Shown piece after piece: positions 32,758 to 43,404 of a DNA stretch of 64,000 bases. Under the pieces are notes generated by a model. That model did no database searches and had not been told where the DNA came from. It saw nothing but the letters and a program-made list of their open reading frames with translations. The translations under genes were made by a program, and so were the position numbers. This DNA is from Mesostigma viride (taxonomy: Eukaryota > Streptophyta > Mesostigmatophyceae > Mesostigmatales > Mesostigmataceae): positions 109,267 to 173,266 of the forward strand of contig RPFO01000144.1 in assembly GCA_009746045.1 (NCBI GenBank). Reading direction: 5' to 3'. The stretch's first letter is position 1. Each line of letters opens with the position of its first letter.

Positions 32758-34190
32758 CATGTGTGTGTGTCTGGCTGTCTGGGTGGGTGGGTGTGCGTGC
32801 TTGGGTGCGTGGGACAGTGTGGATGTGGGTGTGCTTGCTTGCGTGGGTGCGTGAGGGAGGGAGTGGCTGGGTGAGCGAGTCAAGCATGCACGTGTCAAAC
32901 AGCCAGGTAGAATTGTCATCCTTTCCCCCCATCATGACAAATCATTGGCATGGATTGTTGTGGCACTGCCATCATGCACTACAGCGCTGAAGAAAACGAC
33001 GATGGGCAAATATATGTGAAAGTGACACAACATAGCCCATGGCGGTGGCTGCTATCAACAAGCAGCTCTTGCCTCCATGCACAGTCAAACACCTGCATCT
33101 TCTTCAATGCAGATTATTGACATCTCTTTTGTATATTATGTACAGATTATTTGCATTTGTAATATTATTTGTATACCACTGCAGTTTGCAACATGTAACC
33201 AGTGTTGCTAGTAATCTGGTAATGTGAGCCGTGTTGATATCAAAGTGCTGCGATGCAAGTCATACATCAGAACTAAAGCGGCAACACTGGCTACGGACAC
33301 AAAGAGTCATACACACGCGCGCACACACACACACACACACCGTGCTTCGTGCATCGCGACCCAGGGCCTGACAAGCTGCGGCCGAGACCAATGCCGAACA
33401 CACCCATGCTCAGAGCACATTGCGGATGCCAGGCACACCGCGTTTGCCATGGAACACATGGGTAGACGCTTCGTAAACGTGACAACGAATGACCCGCTGA
33501 GATCCCCACACTTGCGCACGGGAAAGGCGGCACACTTACGTTTCATAGATTAGCCGGGGCGAGATAGTAGCTCGTTTGCCTAGCCGTCATTAAGCCTATA
33601 GGCGTTCCAAGAAACGCATGAAATTTCTCTACCACTACCGGTGGCGCACTATCGGTCTATGATCGCAGAAACTTCTCTTGAAGGGGCCTTACACTGTCGT
33701 GCATGTAACCACGGAGCTTGAATGGTGGCATGACAACGAAAGAAAGTTTTCCTTAAGCCCGACCTCCCCTCCCGCATTCCACTGGTGATATTACAGCTGT
33801 TATAACTCCTGGAGCTAAAAACATGCGGAAAACATGCTGGGCGAGTCCTGTCAAAATTAAAAACCAACAGACTTGATTGACAGCGCCGTTTAAACGACAG
33901 CAAGAGCTTCCATGCCATCGAACACTGCCCGAGGTTGGTCTAATTTAAAGACTAAGCCTGCCGTCTCAGAAAAAAATGTTCTATGCTCGGAGTCCACGGA
34001 ATCAGGAAGTCGGCCCGCAGGTGCCGTACAGATCCGGTAGTGACTCGTGAAGTGAAAGATTTGGGCAGATTTGGGCAGATCGGGTTTGGTCGATCCGGTC
34101 CTGGATCAGTCCGTACGCTGAAATTTGCGCGCCGTCCGTTGTACTTGAATTTTCAAGGGAAACGAATGTTGCCTCTTTCGGTAATGCAAT

Positions 34191-35707
34191 GACGGGGCGG
34201 CTGCACACACACGTACATACACCATGCACGCAAGGGGCTCACTGCACACACACTTACACACACAATGCACACTTGGGGCGACGGCACTTACATGTACATA
34301 CACCGCGCACGCAAGGGGCGGCTGCACACACACGTACATCCACTGCGCACGCACGGTGCGACTGCACACACATGTACATAAACCATGCACGCAAGGGGCG
34401 GCTGCACACACATGTACATCCACCGCGCACGCAAGGGGCGAGTGCAAACACATGTACATACACCGCGCACGCAAGGGGCAACTGCCCACACATGTACATC
34501 CACCGCGCACGCAAGGGCCGGCTGCACTCACATGTACATACACCGCGCATGCAAGGGGCGCCTGCACACACACGTACACACACCATGCACGCAATTGCCG
34601 GCATGCACACACACGTACATACACTGCGCACGCACGGGGCGACTGCACACACATGTACATACACCATGCACGCAAGGGGCGGCTGCACACACATGTACAT
34701 ACACCGCGCACGCAAGGGGCTGCTGCACACACACTTACACACACAATGCACACTTGGGGCGACGGCACTTACATGTACATACACCGCGCACGCAAGGGGC
34801 GGCTGCACACACACGTACATCCACTGCGCACGCACGGGGCGACTGCACACACATGTACATAAACCATGCACGCAAGGGGCGGCTGCACACACATGTACAT
34901 CCACCGCGCACGCAAGGGGCGAGTGCAAACACATGTACATCCACCGCGCACGCAAGGGGCAACTGCCCACACATGTACATCCACCGCGCACGCAAGGGGC
35001 GGCTGCACTCACATGTACATACACCGCGCATGCAAGGGGCGCCTGCACACACACGTACACACACCATGCACGCAAGGACAAGGATGCACACACATGTACA
35101 TACACCGCGCACGCAAGGGGCGGCTGCACACACACGTACATACACCGCGCACGCAAGGGGCGAGTGCGCACACACGTACATCCACCGCGCACGCAAGGGG
35201 CGGCTGCACACACACGTACATACACCGCGCACGCAAGGGGAGAGTGCAAACACATGTACATACACCATGCACGCAAGGGGCGGCTGCACACACACGTACA
35301 TACACAATGCACGGTTGGGGCGACGGCACTCACATGTACATACACCATGCACGCAAGGACAAGGATGCACACACATGTACATACACCGCGCACGCAAGGG
35401 GCGGCTGCACACACACGTACATACACCGCGCACGCAAGGGGCGAGTGCGCACACACGTACATCCACCGCGGACGCAAGGGGCGGCTGCACACACACGTAC
35501 ATACACCGCGCACGCAATGGGCGAGTGCAAACACATGTACATACACCGCGCACGCAAGGGGCGGCTGCACACACACGTACACACACCATGCACGCAAGGG
35601 CCGGCATGCACACACACGTACATACACCGCGCACGCAAGGGGCGGCTGCACAGAAACGTACACACACCGCGCACGCAAGGGCCGGCTGCACACACATGTA
35701 CATACAC
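34191..35707. repeat. 40-bp minisatellite array 7 (about 38 units)
   Basis: Same unit. 34240-34560 is nearly repeated at 34725-35040, so a block of about 480 bp was itself duplicated. Confidence 0.95.
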
Positions 35708-35866
35708 CTTATACACGTACAACACACAACACACACACAACAAAAAATTATATACACACACACACGCACACGCACACGCACACGCACACGCACACGCACA
35801 CGCACACGCACACGCACAACACACACAACACACACACGCACACGTGAACAACACACACACACAACA
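35708..35866. repeat. AC-rich and (CGCACA)n microsatellite
   Basis: The minisatellite passes into CA-rich sequence with about ten tandem CGCACA hexamers (35762-35816) and more AC repeats. It marks the left edge of element D. Confidence 0.9.
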
Positions 35867-35944
35867 ATTATAATATTAGTGTAGTATATCAAACAAAATA
35901 GTAATAAAGTATTTGCAAGCGTACTTCGTGTGAATTATGTGTAG

Positions 35945-36865
35945 ACGAGAATAGAAGCTAAACAAAACTCTAATGGAGAAAGAGGGCACGAGGACTCGGG
36001 GGAAGTGCGCCGAAATATTCGTGCGGTGTCGGCACCGGGCGAGTACGTCCGAGGAGCAGCCGAGCAGCTGCTGAGATTTCGCGAGGACCTCGCGGAAATC
36101 ATCAGAAGGCTGCCAGCGTCTTGGCGGGCTGGCCACACAAACGCATTCGCGTTTGAGCAGGTGGTCACTCTGCTTTTGCAGATAATTGCCATAAGCCTCG
36201 GGGGTGCCCGAGAGATAAACGACCTTGTCGCCAATCTCCGCCTTGGGGACGACTACACCGGCGTGCCAAACGTGGTGCAGGTCGCCCGGGACAGGCGGGA
36301 GGCCATCGTTCGTGGCAGTACGCAGGCGTTGGTGGCAGAGTGCCAGAATCTGGCGCACTCTGTCTTAGAGTTGACCAGAGGCGCTGCTGATCGTGTCTTC
36401 ATTACTCTTAATCCCTTCTCCATCTACACTAGTCGGGATACTCCACATTCTCGCCGAGAGTTAAACCAGCTAAGTTTGACTGTCGACGTGGTTGGCGGTC
36501 GAGAGGTCTCAGCCGACGACGCCTTCTACGACTTCGTAGATCAGCCAGCAGGGGCGGTAGTACAGCCGGCCCAGAGGCGTCACGAGGGCGACGGCTCTCA
36601 GGAGGGCCGTGAGCAGGCGCAGCGGGACGAGCTTAATCGCTACCACATTGACGACAACGTTGGTTTAGGTGAGGCCCATTTGTTGAGGTGGGGGCGTTCT
36701 CGCTGGATACGTGATTACGCGTATGGTTTGAGGCTTCCGGTGGTTATTAGGCCTGTGCCTACTCACGACGACCAGGGGCAGCCATTGAATCCGGTGGAGG
36801 GACCGTTCCACGAGCCAGCACCTGCACCGGTTGCAGGAGAAGCTTCGTCTGAAAACGAGGCTTGA
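35945..36865 (+). CDS. Element D ORF upstream of gag, unknown function
   Basis: The frame is open from 35945; no ATG opens it, and the first usable start is GTG at 36005 (286 codons), so the true start may have been lost with the 5' end. The protein is mostly helical by composition with a hydrophobic centre (VVTLLLQIIAISLGG), then a FITLNPFSIYTSRD stretch and an acidic, proline-rich C-terminus. I know no matching domain. Element C has an ORF in the same place and of similar size (19706-20416), and the pattern ITLNPFSIY may correspond to LTIFTHPLRLV there. Confidence 0.6.
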   Translation, partial: TRIEAKQNSNGERGHEDSGEVRRNIRAVSAPGEYVRGAAEQLLRFREDLAEIIRRLPASWRAGHTNAFAFEQVVTLLLQIIAISLGGAREINDLVANLRLGDDYTGVPNVVQVARDRREAIVRGSTQALVAECQNLAHSVLELTRGAADRVFITLNPFSIYTSRDTPHSRRELNQLSLTVDVVGGREVSADDAFYDFVDQPAGAVVQPAQRRHEGDGSQEGREQAQRDELNRYHIDDNVGLGEAHLLRWGRSRWIRDYAYGLRLPVVIRPVPTHDDQGQPLNPVEGPFHEPAPAPVAGEASSENEA

Positions 36866-36933
36866 GGGGGTGGAGGATAGGTGGAGAGTTTGCTGTTTTC
36901 TTGTTGCAAAGTTGGTCGCAGCCATTGTATATA

Positions 36934-38257
36934 ATGCCTAGGAGGGCAAGCCGGGGTGCGGCGACATTCGAGGAGCAACGGGAGCGAACGGCAGAGGAGG
37001 ACATCGCCAGAGAGGAAGGGGAGGCGATGGAGGAGAGGGGCGTGGAGGCGCCAGCTGGGCAACCTATCCCAGAGATGGACCCCAGGCCGGGAGAACACAC
37101 AAGCGGTGGCGTGATGGGCAAGCTGAGGCGGAGAAAGTCAAGCGTGCCAGGCGACCTACGGATGCAGTGGTGCTCACAACGCCTGGTGAGGAGGACGCCA
37201 TCGTCACCCCAGGTGTGCGTGCTGCAAAGCAAGCTGCTGTTCACGATAGGGTGTCTGGTATGTTGCCCGAGCGTTTGGAGGCTAGGATTGACCCTCCCCA
37301 GGCACCACCAGTGCGTGTGGGGAGTGTGTTGCCTGGCACCCGTCCATTTTCTGATGCTGTGACAGTCATGAATGGGCAGAAAGCGCTCAACCCTCCCTGA
37401 AGCAAGACAACCTGGATAAATGGCTTGATGACATGAAGCTAGTCGTGGGCTCTGTCGCAGCAGGTGTGGATATTGTCAGGGTGTTTCACTCTTCCACCGC
37501 AAACAAGGGGTAGTCTGAAAGGGTCAATGACATGGCTAGGCATGCTCTGAAAGAGGGGCACACTTGGCTACAGTTCCTGGATGACATCAAGGAGGAGTTT
37601 TCTGACAGGGTTCATAATCTCACCATGGAAAAGAAGAGAGAATTTGATGAGTTTGAGATCAAGGGTGAGGTGGCTGCAGAGCTGGCCAGGTTTGAGTTGA
37701 TCGTGGAGGCAGGCAAGAAGCAGGGCTTCAGTGTGACAGTCAGGGCAGCAGCAGACCACTTCTTTGATAAGATGGGCTTGTCAGAGGAAGGTAGGGCTAC
37801 TGCTAGGCAGCTCTGTGATCTCACTGATGGCACCTGGGGGGCTCTGAAGCGTGTGATACTAAACTTCAGGACCCGGGTCCCTACCTGCAAGGGTATCAGT
37901 TCTCAGGGAGGGTCAGCGTCTCAGGCTAGCCAGGGCAAGAACCGTACCCCATCTGGGACACGGTATGGTAGCAGGAGAAGGAAGCAGGCCCAGAAGGAGC
38001 AGAACCAGGGTGGTGGAGGAGGTCAGCAGGGGAACCAGAATCAGGGGAACCAGTCTGGCAACCGTAACAGCCATCAGCAGGGTAAGGGTGGTGGCCAGGG
38101 GCAGAATAACAATCAGGCCTCAGGCAACCAGAACAAGCAGGACAGCAAGGCCCCAGGGGGAGGGTCTGGCAAGAGCAAGTGTTTTGCTTGTGGCAAGGAA
38201 GGTCACTGGAAGAGGGATTGCCCAAACAAGAAGAAGGGGCAGTCTGATCAGAAGTGA
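36934..38257 (+). pseudogene. Element D gag, frameshifted
   Basis: It probably starts at ATG 36934 (MPRRASRGAATFEE), shifts frame between 37150 and 37200, stops at 37398 and near 37513, and is open again from 37515 to the TGA at 38255. The last 240 codons hold the conserved helical gag part, a Gln/Gly/Asn-rich tail and one zinc knuckle CFACGKEGHWKRDC. It aligns with element C gag through a shared SST...K stretch near 37490. At least two indels or stops are needed to explain it, so this copy is probably dead. Confidence 0.75.
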
Positions 38258-38260
38258 CTA
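38255..38260 (+). promoter_or_regulatory. Putative stop-codon readthrough signal UGA-CUA between gag and pol (element D)
   Basis: The gag TGA (38255-38257) is followed by CTAGTG, and pol continues in the same frame. This is the same arrangement as in elements A (51658) and C (18426). Confidence 0.75.
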
Positions 38261-41200
38261 GTGAAGCAGTCCCGTGTACATAGTGAGACACCCTGTGGGG
38301 ACACAGCTTCACATGTAAATAAATCTGGGCAGGGTGCCACCTCTGATCAGCACCAGGGGTGTACTGATGTTCTCATTCCACAAGATTGCATGCATGCTGC
38401 AGCACAACAATCCCCTCAACTGTCAACAGGTGGAGGGTCCCCAGACAGGGTTGGCTCTGGGAGCCTAGATGCTCTGCTGGGAGGGTCTGCTGGGTCCTCT
38501 GGATCCAAGATGCAGAAGGTGGATGTTGCGTCCTCACACGCAGGGCCCGTCCAGGCGTCTTCCCAGGTGCGTAATCTGGCTAGGCAACTGAGCTACACGG
38601 ATGCTGGACGCAGGCTGCACAATATCTTTGGTCACACAGCCATGGCTGAGATGTTTGGTTGGAAGATTGGAGATGAGCCACTGAGGGAAGCATGCAGGGC
38701 TGCAGCTGAGCAATGTGCCTTGTAAGGAGAATGCTGCCAAGAAGCCAAGGTCCCATGCTAGGGAGCCTGCCAGGGAGAAGGGGGACATCCAGGTAGACGT
38801 CCAGCATATCAGGGGCTTATACATTTTGGTGGCAGTGGACAGATTTAGCAGGTACAGGCTGCTCCAGATTCTGCCAGATATGAAGGGGAATACCCTGCTG
38901 CTGGGCTTGCAGACTCTCTTACCAGGCTTTGGGGTGTACAAGACAGTACAGGCTGATATTCAGTTTGAGTGCCTACTGTCACAGCAGGAGCAACTGCCAT
39001 GCAAGCTGCTGGTCACGCCCAGGGAGAGCCATGGACAGCAAGGTGCTGTGGAGAGATCCATCAGGGAGGTCAAGACCGTAGTGCTGGCAGAACCTAAGGT
39101 GCCACTGGTAGCATCTGCTTTGGAGAGGGCAGTGTGGACCAGGCAGGTGGAAGAACAGTTGAACCTCAGAATAAACTACTATTATGACGGGGTGGCTGTC
39201 AATCCTGTAGCACTGCAGTTTGGATGCTAGCCCAGGAAGTGGTCCAGGCATGCTTGAGGAAAGCAGACAGGGTGTTTGCTCAGTTGAGACGCAAGGATAG
39301 GGGCTGGAATGTGCTGAGGCCTCAGGTGGGGCTGAAGGTCAGAATGTGGAAGGAGCCATCAATGCAGGGCAAGAGGGGCAAGTGGCAGAACGGGGTGGTG
39401 ACCTGTGTGGAAGATGCCAATCGTTCCTGCCTTGTGGCCTTGGAGAGTAATCCCAGGCATGTTTACAGGTTGAGCTGGGCCAACGTCAAGGAACGCAAGC
39501 CACATGCAATCTGGCCTGCAGACGGGCCTGGACCCCAGTGTTGGCTGGAGGGCCAGGTTAAGGACCAGGTAGTTGATGTGCCTGTCACTGACGTGGGAGG
39601 TGGCTATCCCTCTGATGATGATGAGGTGCAGGAGGCAACTGCATCACCTGTGGTGGAGCCAACGGGGGCTGGGCCTGCACCAGGGTCCAAGAGGCCACTC
39701 ATGGCAGACATTGTCCGGTCGCTCATGTTCAACAAGCACAAGGATCCCAAGGTATCTAAGTTGACTGAATGGGGTTCTTGCTGGGCTGCTACCCTAGAAG
39801 TGGATACTAACTCAGAGGTGTCTATCATCAGGGTGGAGGATGCTCAGGGCCTGAAGGTGAATAAGGCTGGCTGCAGGGCAGTGAGTGACTTTACGGGCAC
39901 TGTAACAATGAAGATCCTAGGGGAAGTGACTGTGCCTATCCTGGGTGTCCCCACTGCGTTCTGTGTGGTGGAAGGGTACCAGGGGCCTGCCATTTTGGGC
40001 CAGAATTTCTTGTGCATGCCAGGAGTGACTCTGTCAGCAGATGAGCTTGCACTAGAAGGTCATGGCAGTTTGCCCCTCCAGAGATATCACTACTCCAAGG
40101 GTCTAGCTGTGGCAGTCAAGGCTGTGAAGGGGCAGCAGAGTGTGGGGCCTGAAGGCAAGGAGCCCATTGCTGAGGACTTGTTGATCATCCCAACCACCCT
40201 AGATCCACGGGACTTGGGGGTGCACAAGTACCAGATTGCTGGTCACAGTCCTATTTCCTGGCACCAGTTGGTAGAGTTGATGCAAAGCCCCAAGATGGCT
40301 AAGGCATGGATTCTAGGGTTTGTCTCCAGTGGGCATGACTGGATAGTGTCTAACTGTGCTGAGCCTGTGGATGAGTTGCCCAGGGAGCATCAGTTGCTAA
40401 GGCTCTTGTTTGTGCTCAAGCTGAAGGAGATAGACGGTGTGCAGGTGCCACATGTGAGGCCAGTTGTGACTGAGTACCATGGCACGGGGGAGCTGACAGA
40501 TGAGGAGTTGTATACGCCTGGGATGCTGCATGATACCTGGAGGATTGTTCTGTGTATATATCTGTCTTTCCTGGTCAAGGGCATTGCGTACAGCTCTGTG
40601 CTGATTGATTTCAAGAGGGCTTTTCTTAAAGGTGATGTGGAGCAGGCCAAGGAGACGTGGCGTGATATCCCTCCCTTCTTTGTAACAGTGCCCAAGGTGT
40701 GGAGAGCAGAGATCAAGTCAAAATATCTCAGAATACTCAAGGGTTTGGAGGGTCTCAGGTCCAGCCCTATCATCTGGAGAAAGAGCCTGGAAAAGTTTCT
40801 GAAAACTCACTGTGGCTTTACTGTGTCTCCAGTTGATCCTTGCTTGTTCCAGAGTACTCATGAAGGGTTGCCTGTGTTTGCATCTCTGCATGGAGATGAC
40901 CTGCACCTTCTAGGGCCTCCTGAGTGGGTGGATTCAGTACTGTCCAAGATCCAGAAGAGGTTTGAGTTAGGAAAGGTCCAGCACATGAAGCAGGATGAGC
41001 CCATGGTGTTTTGTGGAATGCAGGCCACGCTGATCAAGAGGGCAGGTACTTGGTTTATCAAGATGGAGGGTGGCAACAACTATCCTCAGCAGATCATTGA
41101 TGCCCTCCAGCAGCCCATTACCCAGGCCAGGTGTGCCACAATCAGGGGAATGTTGGCTTGGCTAGCTAGCATTTGTGCCCCAGATTTGTTGGTGCTGAGT

Positions 41201-41797
41201 AGGCTCACAGATGCTCAGCTGGTTGAGGTAGGGGCAGAGCAGGTGGTTGAGTCTGTCAGGAGCTCACCTCCACTCATACTGGCAGCTGTGGACTTGTACA
41301 AACCACTCAACATGGTGCTTTTTGTGGACAGTTCCATGGACAGCAGGAAGGTGACGGATGTCAGGGGTAGGGCAGCAGCACTCATTACACTACAACAGGA
41401 GCACACTTCTCTGGTCAGCTGGTACAGTAGGTTACAGAACAGGGTGACGCCCAGCAGTGACATTGCTGAGTGCAGGGCAATATGTGAGGGGCTACACACT
41501 GCTCTTTACCTCAGGGAGTTATTCTACCAGCTCTGTCAGGTAGCTTCCTGTAGCTTGCAGCTGCACACACTGGTCAAGACAGACAGCATGGGCATGGTGC
41601 AGTTTGTGCACAGACAGCTCGCCAGGAGCAGGGATCTGGATTATTTGTTGCTGAAGGAGATGTCTTACCTTGCTCATCTTGAACATGTGCCTGGTGTTGA
41701 CAACCCAGCAGACGCCCTCACCAAGCTGGAGAGCAAGGCTGAGCTACAATACCCTGTGCTCAAAGGGCTCATGGACCCCTTTTCTGGTGGGACTTGA
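38258..41797 (+). pseudogene. Element D pol (integrase, protease, RT, RNase H) with two compensating frameshifts
   Basis: Integrase begins in the gag frame (38258-38725) with a His-rich zinc site (IFGHT), moves to another frame for the catalytic core (38715-39230; Asp near 38796, Asp near 38953, Glu near 39050), and returns at 39224. From there 857 codons are open: SH3-like integrase tail, protease LEVDTNSEVSII (Asp at 39803) with AILGQNFL, RT with LIDFKRAF (near 40608) and HGDD (40889-40900), RNase H with VDSSMDS (near 41330), KTDSMG (near 41580) and ADALTKL, stop at 41795-41797. Protease again follows integrase. The protease-to-RNase H part looks intact. Confidence 0.88.
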
Positions 41798-42760
41798 AGT
41801 CCAGCCTTTGCCAGTTGGTGGCTGACCAGTGCTGTTGTCCCCAGGGGGGAGGGCAACAGGTAGCCTACCTGTCACCAAGCAGGTAGAAGGCTCAACAGGA
41901 GCAAGCTCTTCCTGTAAAGGATTAGCACAGTGGGATGCCTTTGGCCTCGGGCAGTTAGGCCATGACAGGGCAGGCCATGTTGAGAGTTCTTCCAGGTTGT
42001 TTGTATATATCTCTCTTGTTTAGTTTTCTTTAGCTGTGAATAAGTGACAACCTTGGATATTATGGTGTTGTAACCTGACAGTTGGGCCTTGCTGGTGCAG
42101 GCTGGTCCACTGGGAACACTCAACATTGGTTTTGGTGGATATTCTATAATAAACCATAATCATGTTGTATGCCAATCTCTCTTGTTGTCTGTCATGTGAC
42201 CAGGTTAAGTTTAACCTGGGGTTCTGGGGTAGGGTTCGATTCCCTAGTTGAGCCACAGCCTGGTATGTATGACTCCTGGGCTTTAACACCCAGTGATGAC
42301 ATGGGCTCCCCATCAAGCAGTGGCACAGTGGTGTTGAAGTGGTTTCCATTGGTGAACATTTGGATGGATGATGCCTGGAACGCTCGGGGCGGGCGCCATG
42401 AAACGGGCGCCAGTGATAACTGGGAAGACCAGGAACTCACTGTAATACGTTTCCTGTAGTCAGGGCCTCTCATTCAGATATCCAGGATATGTTGCCTAAG
42501 GAATATTCAACATCCTCCTTTAAGCCCAAGCCAAGGTACAGTTGCAAAAGAAAGGGTTGGGGATGACCTGCAGGTCAAGTTAATGATCAGATGGCAGGGT
42601 TGAACCATAGATCCCTAAGAAGGATACCATTAAGGTGGCAAAAGGGGTGCTCATGAGGCTTATTATAAGTCCAGGGTAACCAGTTGTCCATTTCACAAGG
42701 CAGCAAGGAATGGGTTGGTCATGGTGTGAAGCTTGCAGCTCCAAAACAAGAAAGGGTTGG
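41798..42760 (+). other. Element D 3' untranslated region and polypurine tract
   Basis: 960 bp without a gene. AAAACAAGAAAGGGTTGG (42743-42760) lies directly before the LTR and matches the element C tract; a second similar run is near 42548. Confidence 0.75.
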
Positions 42761-43381
42761 AGTTAGCATATTGGTGATGCAATATGCTAAGCATATCATA
42801 CCTGAAGTGGCCTTTCCAACGCCGTGCTAAACGCCTCATTTGGACAAGGAACTTGAGAGTTATCAAGTCCCGAAGTAATGCCGCCGGACGCTACAGCAGT
42901 ACCAGGACTAAGGACACGTGAGGGACAGGGCACGTGGCAGTGTTGGGTGAACCATCACACGTTACGTGTCACAGGACCGACTGTCACTAGGAGGTACTGT
43001 GGTCAATATTGGTTGATGGTACCAAGAATGTCACAGGACTTCAGGACTGGCAGTCCTGCAGGCCTGGGATGGACGGGTACTTGTCATGACGGATAAATCC
43101 AGAGCGTTACTGTCATTCATGGAAGGACAGACGTCCTGGATTGATGCAACCAAGGAAATTGACAGTGGCGGACCTGCCAAGGCGTGCAAGGCCTGGCAGC
43201 AATGGTGAGACCTAGAAAGGCTCGGACACAGCAGTGGCCAAGCGTCTTTTCCCAACACCGTCCGTGGGTGCTGCCGCCTCAGGCTAGTGACCACAGGGTA
43301 GTGAGGCAACTGTGGTAAAGGTTAAAAGCCGCTGGTTGAAACCATGGCTCCATTCATCACATCTTGGGAAGACCAGAAACT
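42761..43381 (+). repeat. Element D 3' LTR (621 bp, diverged)
   Basis: It starts AGTTAGCATATTGG and ends CAGAAACT. It aligns with the element C LTR, 617 bp (shared AACGCCTCATTTGG near 42828, and AACCATGGC with ATTC near the end). No partner LTR was found on the left. Confidence 0.7.
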
Positions 43382-43404
43382 CACTGATCCGCGTTCATCT
43401 AAAT

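Larger units (their letters stand above)
30565..34190. mobile_element. Element F, 3.6-kb unit with 16-bp terminal inverted repeats, no transposase seen
   Basis: ATTGCATTACCGAAAG at 30565-30580 is exactly inverted at 34175-34190. The minisatellite resumes as expected on the right (GACGGGGCGG), with at most AC duplicated. No ORF resembles a transposase. The inside contains a 130-bp imperfect direct repeat (about 31924-32050 and 32884-33010) that flanks a long G-rich microsatellite. It is best read as a non-autonomous DNA transposon; superfamily unknown. Confidence 0.7.
35867..43381 (+). mobile_element. Element D, degenerate Copia-like element without 5' LTR
   Basis: Order: upstream ORF, gag, UGA-CUA, integrase, protease, RT, RNase H, 3' UTR, polypurine tract, 3' LTR (42761-43381). 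Domain order and motifs match elements A and C, with C the closer relative. No 5' LTR was found, and the coding region starts right after the microsatellite, so the 5' end is truncated. Several frameshifts lie in gag and the integrase, while protease to RNase H is an intact 857-codon frame. Confidence 0.85.

Noticed and set aside
32182..32990. Gly/Val/Trp and Pro/Thr/His-rich ORFs
   Set aside because: They are translations of the TGGG and GA microsatellites.
35867..36004. 5' LTR of element D
   Set aside because: No similarity to 42761-43381 was found here; the stretch is AT-rich and follows directly from the microsatellite.
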